DNA of 7,249 nt, taken from contig JAEOST010000376.1 of assembly GCA_016840245.1 (NCBI GenBank), positions 1 to 7,249 on the forward strand, given 5' to 3'. This DNA comes from Candidatus Thorarchaeota archaeon (GTDB taxonomy: Archaea; Asgardarchaeota; Thorarchaeia; Thorarchaeales; Thorarchaeaceae). A program made the position numbers and the translations under genes. Positions 1 to 5,631 of the stretch are shown here, piece by piece. The notes under the pieces were generated by a model. That model was not told the origin of the DNA, did no database searches, and saw only the letters and a program-made list of their open reading frames with translations. Within the stretch, counting starts at the first letter, position 1. Every line of letters begins with the position of its first letter.

Positions 1-5
1 ACAAG

Positions 6-437
6 ATGGGAGTTCAGCAAAAGGTATCGCAGAAAATCAAACGACTTGATAGTGACGTAATAGGGTCATATAGAGTCTTCATCAACTGGACACATTTTGA
101 TGTCTACAATACACCGTTGATAATAGCCAAATCAGAGGAAGGTGTGACTGATAGATTAGTCTCGCACCTTGAATCAAGTGATTTTCCATTTGGTTCAACT
201 ATTCGGAAGACATCGGAAGGTTACATTTGGTCAGCACGACTTCCCTCTGCTCACCTTTCTGAACTAATCGCACTTGTCTGGAAGATCTCCCAAAGTTATG
301 AACTACTGATAATCGACTACAAACATTCTGAATTGTATGGCCTCTGGGCTGAGACCTTTGACAAAGTTCTCAGTGATTGGAAAACAGATAGAGAGTTCTG
401 TTTGGAGCAACCGCTGAGGAAAATTGGCCAGATGTGA
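6..437 (+). CDS. Hypothetical soluble protein, possibly 5'-truncated by the window edge
   Basis: I do not recognise this 143-residue protein. It has no membrane segment or signal peptide and only one cysteine (in REFCLEQ near the C-terminus), so it is probably cytoplasmic. The composition is that of a mixed alpha/beta domain: a lysine-rich start, a hydrophobic strand around residues 22-41 (YRVFINWTHFDVYNTPLIIA), a helical stretch near 80-97 (SAHLSELIALVWKISQSY) and a charged C-terminus. The ATG at 6 is the first in-frame start visible, but only five bases precede it and they contain no in-frame stop, so the true start and any ribosome binding site may lie outside the window. It is separated by 106 bases from the following operon and probably is not part of it. 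The reading frame is uninterrupted and ends in TGA. Being a real gene is likely; its function is unknown. Confidence 0.6.
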   Translation: MGVQQKVSQKIKRLDSDVIGSYRVFINWTHFDVYNTPLIIAKSEEGVTDRLVSHLESSDFPFGSTIRKTSEGYIWSARLPSAHLSELIALVWKISQSYELLIIDYKHSELYGLWAETFDKVLSDWKTDREFCLEQPLRKIGQM

Positions 438-472
438 TACAGTGCCTCTTTTGATTGATGGATACTATCAGT

Positions 473-488
473 GGAAGGTTACATTTTC
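473..488 (+). promoter_or_regulatory. Possible promoter element upstream of the six-gene operon
   Basis: The sequence GGAAGGTTACATTTTC lies in the only intergenic gap before the operon, about 70 bases upstream of the GTG at 544. Its core GAAGGTTA (474-481) is the same core found in the conserved block upstream of both large surface-protein genes (3955-3962 and 5581-5588). A purine-rich stretch followed by an A/T-rich stretch would fit an archaeal BRE/TATA arrangement, but the TATA part is poor. This is an inference from shared sequence and position. The same 14-mer also occurs inside the first gene (215-228), which weakens the case. Confidence 0.3.
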
Positions 489-543
489 AAAGTACCACAA
501 GCAAGACTAATTACTCGGATTGATTTGCTAGCCGGGTCTAGAG

Positions 544-960
544 GTGACAACTCTGAGGTCCCAGACTAAACTCATCTGCATAGGTACTCTACTTATGATA
601 TTGCTGACAAGTATCATTGTAATGGCGGTCTTTGAGGATGTAGAAGGCCCCCTAATCTATGAATTGGACATTGTACCAATCCAACCTGCAGATGGAGACA
701 AAGTAAGCGTCATTATCTATTGTATTGATCCCTCTGGTGTATCAGGTGCGGAGTTACACAGTACGATTGATGGCGAGAACTGGGAAACTAAAGAAATGCG
801 GTTCTATGCATGTCTTTGCATTGCAGGAGGAAGATGGGTAGCTAATTTTGGCCCTATCATTGAAGGCGACTCTACTCAGTTGTATGTGACCGCCTTTGAT
901 AATTCCCCAAATAGGAATTCAGTAGATACGCAGTTGTTCACACTCCAAGTCACGGCATAA
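544..960 (+). CDS. Exported single Ig-like-domain protein with a Cys-x-Cys motif
   Basis: This 138-residue protein has an N-terminal hydrophobic segment (about residues 9-30) that is a signal peptide or membrane anchor. One beta-rich domain (about 35-136) follows, with the cadence of archaeal extracellular Ig-like/FN3-like domains: a proline-bearing first strand, an IDPSGVSGAELH segment, then DGENW, a WVANFGPI strand and a closing VTAFDNSPNRNSVD segment. Such domains are usually adhesive or binding modules outside the cell. Cysteines at 60, 90 and 92 are unusual for this fold; YACLC could bind a metal or form a disulfide. The start is GTG at 544, placing the hydrophobic segment directly after a short polar/basic N-terminus; a GAGGT stretch overlaps the start rather than preceding it, so the start is less certain. 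An ATG inside the hydrophobic segment is less likely. It is the first gene of the operon, 15 bases before the next. The Ig-like fold is inferred from sequence pattern. Confidence 0.7.
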   Translation: MTTLRSQTKLICIGTLLMILLTSIIVMAVFEDVEGPLIYELDIVPIQPADGDKVSVIIYCIDPSGVSGAELHSTIDGENWETKEMRFYACLCIAGGRWVANFGPIIEGDSTQLYVTAFDNSPNRNSVDTQLFTLQVTA

Positions 961-975
961 TAATGAGGAATTTGA

Positions 976-1164
976 ATGAAAATTGAAAGTATGCTCTATC
1001 TTGTAATAATGATTCTGGGAGCAGTCGTTGCCATTGCTCCTTGGACATTTGCTCCTGTATGTACAGATCCTATGATGTGTTGGAATACTAGGACTGTTGA
1101 AACCGTCCTTGGTAGTGCCATTGCTATCTTATCCTTTGTCGGTCTCTATCGTAGCATGGCATAA
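976..1164 (+). CDS. Small two-helix membrane protein, DUF4418-like
   Basis: This is a 62-residue protein with two membrane helices (about 6-24 and 42-59) and a short extracytoplasmic loop carrying two cysteines, C29 and C35. The pattern (LGAVVAIAPW, then PVC, then MMCWNT, then a second glycine/alanine-rich helix) matches what I know of the DUF4418 family, whose members show a short first helix, PVC, M-x-C-x-x-T and a second helix. The family has no assigned biochemical function. GAGG at 965-968 sits seven bases before the ATG, a good ribosome binding site. The gene lies 15 bases after the Ig-like gene and 22 bases before the NosL-like gene, so co-transcription with the ABC transporter genes is likely. 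The paired Cys/Met residues facing outward suggest a redox or metal role, which is inference. The family assignment is from memory of the motif, not from a search. Confidence 0.65.
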   Translation: MKIESMLYLVIMILGAVVAIAPWTFAPVCTDPMMCWNTRTVETVLGSAIAILSFVGLYRSMA

Positions 1165-1171
1165 GAGAAGT

Positions 1172-1188
1172 ATGAGAGAGATTCTCAT
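1172..1188 (+). promoter_or_regulatory. Inverted repeat across the Shine-Dalgarno and start of the NosL-like gene
   Basis: ATGAGA (1172-1177) is a perfect inverted repeat of TCTCAT (1183-1188) with a five-base loop. Folded in mRNA, the stem would pair the purine-rich ribosome binding stretch with the first two bases of the ATG at 1187. A very similar arrangement lies at the start of the second surface-protein gene (5617-5631). Whether it forms or regulates anything is not shown; six base pairs is short. Confidence 0.25.
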
Positions 1189-1642
1189 GAATGCCGAACA
1201 GAAGCGTATGCTCCAAATTGTGTTCGTTATAATGGGATGTCTTGGTATCTACACCTATACCGCGACGCTTCCGGTCTATCATTATTGTGATTGGACTGGT
1301 CTCAGGATTGAGGAACGGTATGGTCATGAGGTGTCATTTGTATTTGCGAATGGAACCATTACCTACTATGCTTGTATCAATATCTCATTACAGGCATTTG
1401 ATCACTTGATTGAAACTGAAGAGATACCTTCTCTTTCTAATATACACGTACGCTGTGCTCAGTGTGGGATGTTGATGGATTGGGACGACCCCATGAATGT
1501 CTGGATTTATCAACAAGAGTATCTATGTCCAACTACGGGAACTCCAACAATGGTAGTTGTATGTGAAGGGCTCTGCGAGGATCACTTTTCGAATCGATTT
1601 GGAGGGGATATCATCCCTAATCCTTTCGAATGGCCAGATTGA
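1187..1642 (+). CDS. Cys-rich membrane-anchored NosL-like protein with CxxCGM
   Basis: This 151-residue protein has one N-terminal membrane segment (about 8-27) and an extracytoplasmic domain with seven cysteines (34, 63, 90, 93, 114, 126, 130). The domain resembles the NosL family, Cu(I)-binding accessory proteins of nitrous oxide reductase and related metal systems. YGHEVSFVFANGTITYYAC matches the NosL strand-DG-strand segment. The stretch TPTMVVVCEG through HFSNRFGGDI matches its TPM, A-x-x-F and GG.v segments. Unusually, CxxCGM (90-95) sits mid-protein, while the equivalent N-terminal site reads CDWTG. The start chosen is ATG 1187, with GAGAGAG (1174-1180) six bases upstream. The ATG at 1172 has poor spacing, and one at 1097 would overlap the previous gene. 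It is followed directly by the next gene (TGATG overlap). A thiol-metal role is likely by motif; NosL membership is moderate and a TRASH-like or internally duplicated fold is the alternative. Confidence 0.6.
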   Translation: MNAEQKRMLQIVFVIMGCLGIYTYTATLPVYHYCDWTGLRIEERYGHEVSFVFANGTITYYACINISLQAFDHLIETEEIPSLSNIHVRCAQCGMLMDWDDPMNVWIYQQEYLCPTTGTPTMVVVCEGLCEDHFSNRFGGDIIPNPFEWPD

Positions 1643-1653
1643 TGGTGACAAGC

Positions 1654-2061
1654 ATGCGCAGGCGTCAATTAATTCCAATTATCATGCTGCTTTCAATAGT
1701 ATTCAACATCGGATTCGCATTCTATATCAATTCCACGGGTTCTCAAACACAGTGGATTTTTCCAGAATTGGGACCAGCTGTGATACAAGACGCATACCAT
1801 AACAGAGCGCCTGCACTTGAGTCCCCATTCGGTCAGATAGGGGACATCCCAGGGGGTTACTCATTGTATAGAGGAAGTCCTTTACAGAGAGGTATCTATG
1901 ATGATTTGACTGACTGGTTCGAGAGTTCTGGATTCTCGATCCGTGTAAGTCCACCAATTGATATCACAGCTTTTGTGCTTGCAGTATCCCTGTTAGTGAT
2001 TCCATCAATGATACTGATAGTTGTCGGGAGGCGGAGTTATGGGTCTTCAAAAACACACTAA
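1654..2061 (+). CDS. Unrecognised membrane protein with two helices, partner of the FtsX-type permease
   Basis: I do not recognise this 135-residue protein. A basic start (MRRRQ) leads into a first membrane helix (about 5-24). An outside domain of roughly 78 residues follows, rich in Gly, Pro and aromatics (WIFPELGP, GGYSLYRGSP, DDLTDWFESSGF). A second helix (about 103-125) ends in a short basic tail (GRRSYGSSKTH), so both ends should be cytoplasmic. The start is ATG 1654 because GGTGA (1644-1648) lies five bases upstream. ATG 1642 overlaps the preceding stop as TGATG and could be used by translational coupling; ATG 1630 is less likely. Its end overlaps the permease gene by 23 bases, which suggests coupled translation and a physical link with that permease. 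The outside loop has no cysteine, unlike its three upstream neighbours. Function is unknown. Confidence 0.65.
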   Translation: MRRRQLIPIIMLLSIVFNIGFAFYINSTGSQTQWIFPELGPAVIQDAYHNRAPALESPFGQIGDIPGGYSLYRGSPLQRGIYDDLTDWFESSGFSIRVSPPIDITAFVLAVSLLVIPSMILIVVGRRSYGSSKTH

Positions 2062-3256
2062 TCTTGCAGGATATGCACTAGGAAACATTCTGAAGTATCA
2101 TACAAAGAGTGCAGCTATAATCATTGCTCTTGTCTTTTCCACGGGATTGCTGGGCTCGGTTGAATTCATCAGAGAGGGGATTGTAGTGGATCTTTCAGCA
2201 AGTGTGGAAGAGGGTCCTGACATAGTTGTCCAGAAATTGATAGGAGGACGACAGGTAGATGTGCCCCTAGACTGGAAGTCAAACCTGACTGCAACCACTG
2301 GAGTAAGGATTGCGACCCCTAGAGTTTGGGGCTACTCGGATATTGGTGGTGGAAAGCTCATTACCATCATGGGGATAAATATAACAGAGTATGGGAGCAT
2401 TGTTGGCCCTGTTGGTACAGATATAGTAGGAGAAGGCAGGTTCCTTGAAGAATCAGACCAGAGAAGGATGATTGTGGGTCAAGGAATTGTGGATATGATG
2501 AATTCTGCATATAGTCCAGTTCATGTAAGTGTGAACAGCACACTTGGACTTATAGCTCAAAATGGATCCACAATAGACTTCCAAGTAGTTGGAGTCTTTT
2601 CCAGTGAGGCAAAGATATTCAGCTATGATATGATACTGACAGACATTGATAGTGCTCGAGAACTCTTCGGACACCACAACTCATCGCACTCCACAGATTT
2701 TGCAGTATGGGCTGTACAGGGGACCAATCTCAATGATGTGGCATTTAGAATAGATACACGACTAACACAATCAAGAGTTCTTACTCGTGATGCAATCAGA
2801 GATACAATGATGATGACCTATGGAGACCGTGCAGGAATCATTGCACTTCTGTGGGCCATTTTGTTGATGAGTGTAGTACTTGCAGCGTTCAATGCTTCAA
2901 GTGCAGGTTCAGAAGAAGCAAGAAGAGAGGTGGGTCTCCTCAAGGCACTTGGGTTTGACACTGTCGACATCCTTGAGATTAGAATGTTTGAAGGCTTGAC
3001 CTTGAGTCTCCTTGGTGCAAGTTTCGGGTTTTCTGTAGCCATTATCTATACCTATGTCCTTGGGGCCCCAGGCATAGCTGGCTATCTTCTTGGATGGAAC
3101 TTAGTCCTACTAAACTGGGGGATACCACTAGCAATCTCGTTTCAGACTGTCTTTATTGTGTACATGATTTCAGTCATTCCCATTTTGATTGCCACAGTTG
3201 TGCCATCATGGCGCAATGCAATAACTGAACCAGATGTTGTCTTGCGGGGTGTGTAA
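2039..3256 (+). CDS. FtsX/MacB-type ABC transporter permease
   Basis: This 405-residue protein has the four-helix layout of the FtsX/MacB superfamily: helix 1 (about 24-43), a large extracytoplasmic MacB-type domain (about 44-262), then helices 2 (265-284), 3 (321-340) and 4 (371-388). The cytoplasmic segment EARREVGLLKALGF (293-306) after helix 2 is the family's hallmark coupling region that contacts the ATPase. The tail after helix 4 (PSWRNAITEPDVVLRG) is also typical. Such permeases do not form a substrate channel; they transmit ATP-driven motion to outside partners or lipoproteins. The start is ATG 2039 with GGGAGG at 2026-2031, seven bases upstream; a TTG at 2021 would swallow that site. 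The gene overlaps the previous one by 23 bases and ends two bases before a possible GTG start of its ATPase. An HHNSSH loop (212-217) in the outside domain is noted separately. The family is certain; the substrate is unknown. Confidence 0.92.
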   Translation: MGLQKHTNLAGYALGNILKYHTKSAAIIIALVFSTGLLGSVEFIREGIVVDLSASVEEGPDIVVQKLIGGRQVDVPLDWKSNLTATTGVRIATPRVWGYSDIGGGKLITIMGINITEYGSIVGPVGTDIVGEGRFLEESDQRRMIVGQGIVDMMNSAYSPVHVSVNSTLGLIAQNGSTIDFQVVGVFSSEAKIFSYDMILTDIDSARELFGHHNSSHSTDFAVWAVQGTNLNDVAFRIDTRLTQSRVLTRDAIRDTMMMTYGDRAGIIALLWAILLMSVVLAAFNASSAGSEEARREVGLLKALGFDTVDILEIRMFEGLTLSLLGASFGFSVAIIYTYVLGAPGIAGYLLGWNLVLLNWGIPLAISFQTVFIVYMISVIPILIATVVPSWRNAITEPDVVLRGV

Positions 3257-3266
3257 TGTGACAGTC

Positions 3267-3941
3267 ATGATGAAAACAGAGAGGGTTTGGAAGATATATG
3301 GCAAGGATACTCCAAGACAGGTAGATGCAGTGAGCGATGTTAGTGTTGAGATTACACGTGGCAGTGTGACCGCATTCGGAGGACCGAGTGGATCAGGAAA
3401 GACCACGCTTCTCAGTATTCTTGGTCTTCTGACAAAACCTACAAGCGGCAGAGTCTTTCTGGACAAAGAAGAGTACACGGATGTATCAGATATATATCGT
3501 ACAAAGATGCGCCGCAATAAAATTGGATTTGTTTTTCAAGCACAGTATCTAATCCCACATCTGACATCTGTTGAAAATGTAGCACTTCCCATGCTCTGTA
3601 CAGATATCTCGAGAAAAGACGCGGAGAATCTCGCAAAAGGACAACTCGAAACACTTGGTCTAGAGCATAGACTCGATTTTCGCGTAGCTGAGTTGAGCGG
3701 TGGAGAACAGCAGAGGGTTAGTATTGCACGGTCTTTGATGAATAAACCAAGCATACTGATTGCGGATGAACCCAGTAGTTCAATAGATGAGAAACTCACG
3801 CTTGAGTTACTTTCAACACTGCGTCAAATGGTGGATGAAGAGAGCCTCACGGTACTGGTAGCATCACATGATTCGCGTGTATTGGATTGGGCTGATGTAG
3901 TGTATAGAATGCGAAACGGGTCAATCGTACAGAGATCTTAG
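3267..3941 (+). CDS. ABC transporter ATPase, LolD/MacB-type
   Basis: This 224-residue ATPase pairs with the permease just upstream. All nucleotide-binding motifs are intact: Walker A GPSGSGKT (39-46), Q-loop glutamine in FQAQ (Q91), signature LSGGEQQ (143-149), Walker B ILIADEP (163-169, with catalytic E168), D-loop SSSID, and H-loop histidine in ASHDS (H201). The length and the LIPHLTSVENVALPM segment after the Q-loop are typical of the LolD/MacB/FtsE class that works with FtsX-type permeases. The start is taken as ATG 3267, with GTGA (3258-3261) five bases upstream, giving the usual N-terminus MMKTERVWKIYG. ATG 3270, GTG 3258 and ATG 3234 are in frame; the last would overlap the permease gene by 23 bases and has no ribosome binding site. 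It is the last gene of the operon. It should be active, cytoplasmic and membrane-associated. Confidence 0.93.
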   Translation: MMKTERVWKIYGKDTPRQVDAVSDVSVEITRGSVTAFGGPSGSGKTTLLSILGLLTKPTSGRVFLDKEEYTDVSDIYRTKMRRNKIGFVFQAQYLIPHLTSVENVALPMLCTDISRKDAENLAKGQLETLGLEHRLDFRVAELSGGEQQRVSIARSLMNKPSILIADEPSSSIDEKLTLELLSTLRQMVDEESLTVLVASHDSRVLDWADVVYRMRNGSIVQRS

Positions 3942-3942
3942 G

Positions 3943-3967
3943 TTACTTTGAAGTGAAGGTTAATACT
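3943..3967 (+). promoter_or_regulatory. Conserved upstream block of surface-protein gene A (probable promoter)
   Basis: This block matches 5569-5593 at 23 of 25 positions and ends in GTGAAGGTTAATACT. Both copies lie at nearly the same distance from their start codons (39 and 37 bases between block and ATG), while the bases in between do not align. A purine-rich GTGAAGG followed by TTAATACT could be a BRE/TATA pair, with transcription starting about 25 bases further on. It is not coding: the GTG at 3953 is in frame with gene A, but the matching GTG at 5579 is out of frame with gene B. The promoter role is inferred. Confidence 0.55.
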
Positions 3968-4006
3968 GTTCCATTAGCATCCTTTCGAAGGCCAGAGGTT
4001 CAATCT

Positions 4007-5551
4007 ATGACACGTACAAAGATACTCTGTGGTGTTATCCTCATTCTTTTCTCAGCAAGTTTGATTCAATCCTCTTACAGCAAAGCGCACATGAAACAGT
4101 CTGTGGTAGACGTATCAGACACAACTCTAGTTCGAGCTGATTATCCAGAGGTTCTTGCATTTTCTGAGAATATACTACTCTCCACCAATGATGGATCGAG
4201 TTATGAGCATCATGTTGAACCAACGTTGGCCATCAGTGATGACGGAAGAATCTTTGTAGGTTACAAGAATTCAGAGACTCATAATGGAGGGGGAAATCGG
4301 GTTAGCTTTTCCAGGTCAGATGACGGGGGCGCAACTTGGACCAGACCCTATAATATGCCACACTTTCAAGAAGCAAATACAAGACAATCAGACCCCTGGC
4401 TTGTATGGTTCAATGGTACAATCTACTATGCCTATCTCGAGTTTACAGCTGCAGGTGAATCCCTCTCACAAATCACGGTTTCAAAGAGTGAGGACAATGG
4501 CAATACATGGACTTCTGCAGCTGCATCTCATGGTGCGTATTTCGCAGATAAGGAAACCATGACAATTGCTGATGATGGTACAATCTATGTTGCCTATGAT
4601 GATATAGACACAAGCGATCCGGGTGGAGTTATGGTCAGATTGGTTCGTTCAACAAATGGAGGTGCCTCGTTTTCTGAAAGGTCTATCATAGGACAATTTG
4701 CCGATGGACATGCTGGACCATATGTCACCCTGAACAGCCTAGGACATGTCTATGTTGCGTGGACCTGGCTAGAGGAAGAGGGTGGAAACCTGTATCTCGA
4801 TAATAGCACAAACAAGGGAGATACATTTGGTGTTGAACAATTCATCAATGATGATGGGAATTTCTCTGCATATACAGAGGTTGATAATCGACCAGCAATG
4901 CTCACACTTCCGGTGATAAGATTTGACCAAAATGACCGACTCTATGTGCTCTGGGCTGATAGGTATGATCCCATTGGAGGAACCTTCGACATCTATCTCC
5001 GCTATTCCGATGACTTTGGTGAAACATGGAGCCGACGATTCAAAATAAATTCTGATTATAGTGGAGATCAATGGCAACCAGATATGGACATTGATGAGCA
5101 GGGACGGCTCCATATCGTGTACTATCACTCTTATGCGGGGTACATTCAACCATATTACAGAAGTCTGGAATTTGTAGGAGTGACTAGAAACGCACCAATA
5201 TTCAGTGATCCTGTCGTTATTGCTAGTGAGCTCACATCATCAAGTTTTCCAAGACCAGGAGATTATTTCACAGTTCGTGTAGACAATGAGTCAATTCCCC
5301 ATGTGGTGTGGACTGATGGACGAAATGATGAGTTGGATATATACTATGCTCACGGACTGGTTGAAACAACTACGTCAGTGATAACAACTACAGGCACAAG
5401 TACCAGTACACTGACCACACCAACTACTGAAACTCCTACTACACCCACCAGTGATGGAATTATCATCGATACACAGCTCATAGTCCTAGGTACAGCAGGA
5501 ATTGCAGCTCTTGTTATGGTGACAATATGGGTGCGTCGAAGACGACTATGA
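4007..5551 (+). CDS. Surface-anchored six-Asp-box beta-propeller protein (copy A)
   Basis: This 514-residue protein has an N-terminal hydrophobic signal segment (about 5-22), a propeller head (about 45-450), a Thr-rich stalk (about 453-483), a membrane helix (about 488-508) and an RRRRL stop-transfer tail, so the head is displayed outside the cell. Six sialidase-type Asp-boxes (S-x-D-x-G-x-T-W) mark the blades: STNDGSSY (59-66), SDDGGATW (104-111), SEDNGNTW (161-168), STNGGASF (205-212), STNKGDTF (267-274) and SDDFGETW (334-341). The final WTDGRNDELDIYYAHG is a common last-blade segment. I see no FRIP-type motif or clear arginine triad, so glycosidase activity is not supported; binding to glycans or proteins is possible. 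The start is ATG 4007 with AGAGGTT (3994-4000) six bases upstream; the in-frame GTG 3953 lies in the conserved promoter block and would put 18 polar residues before the signal. It has its own probable promoter and a tandem paralogue follows. Confidence 0.85.
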   Translation: MTRTKILCGVILILFSASLIQSSYSKAHMKQSVVDVSDTTLVRADYPEVLAFSENILLSTNDGSSYEHHVEPTLAISDDGRIFVGYKNSETHNGGGNRVSFSRSDDGGATWTRPYNMPHFQEANTRQSDPWLVWFNGTIYYAYLEFTAAGESLSQITVSKSEDNGNTWTSAAASHGAYFADKETMTIADDGTIYVAYDDIDTSDPGGVMVRLVRSTNGGASFSERSIIGQFADGHAGPYVTLNSLGHVYVAWTWLEEEGGNLYLDNSTNKGDTFGVEQFINDDGNFSAYTEVDNRPAMLTLPVIRFDQNDRLYVLWADRYDPIGGTFDIYLRYSDDFGETWSRRFKINSDYSGDQWQPDMDIDEQGRLHIVYYHSYAGYIQPYYRSLEFVGVTRNAPIFSDPVVIASELTSSSFPRPGDYFTVRVDNESIPHVVWTDGRNDELDIYYAHGLVETTTSVITTTGTSTSTLTTPTTETPTTPTSDGIIIDTQLIVLGTAGIAALVMVTIWVRRRRL

Positions 5552-5568
5552 ATCAGGTTCTAAAAAAA

Positions 5569-5593
5569 TTACTCTGATGTGAAGGTTAATACT
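5569..5593 (+). promoter_or_regulatory. Conserved upstream block of surface-protein gene B (probable promoter)
   Basis: This is the second copy of the 25-base block described at 3943-3967, differing at two positions. It sits in the 79-base gap between the stop of copy A and the start of copy B, 37 bases before the ATG. A run of seven A (5562-5568) immediately precedes it and could extend a BRE-like purine tract. Conservation here but not in the bases between block and start argues for a functional site rather than a simple remnant of duplication. Confidence 0.55.
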
Positions 5594-5616
5594 AAACATT
5601 TCACATAGTAGACAGC

Positions 5617-5631
5617 TGAGAGAACATCTCA
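5617..5631 (+). promoter_or_regulatory. Inverted repeat across the Shine-Dalgarno and start of surface gene B
   Basis: TGAGA (5617-5621) and TCTCA (5627-5631) form a perfect five-base inverted repeat around a five-base loop. The purine stretch GAGAG (5618-5622), the only candidate ribosome binding site for the ATG at 5631, lies mostly in the left arm. The right arm includes the A of the start codon. The surrounding sequence closely matches the start of the NosL-like gene at 1173-1191. The stem is short, so its significance is uncertain. Confidence 0.22.

Noticed and set aside
1097..1171. ATG at 1097 as the start of the NosL-like protein
   Set aside because: It would overlap most of the second helix of the DUF4418-like gene, and the added residues show no domain; the start at 1187 has correct ribosome binding site spacing.
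1557..1802. Forward 81-residue open frame bridging the NosL-like and two-helix genes
   Set aside because: It is out of frame with both well-supported genes and overlaps both of them; no membrane or domain signal.
2021..2038. TTG at 2021 as the permease start
   Set aside because: The GGGAGG ribosome binding site for ATG 2039 lies within this extension, and the extra residues (SGGGV) are simply the translated binding site.
3953..4006. GTG at 3953 as the start of surface gene A (18 extra residues)
   Set aside because: It lies inside the conserved upstream block, whose copy before gene B is out of frame with gene B, and it would put polar residues before the signal segment. ATG 4007 has a good ribosome binding site.
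5561..5570. A7 run after copy A as a transcription terminator
   Set aside because: Archaeal termination uses T-runs on the coding strand; this is an A-run on the + strand and adjoins the probable promoter of copy B, so it is more likely part of the upstream region.
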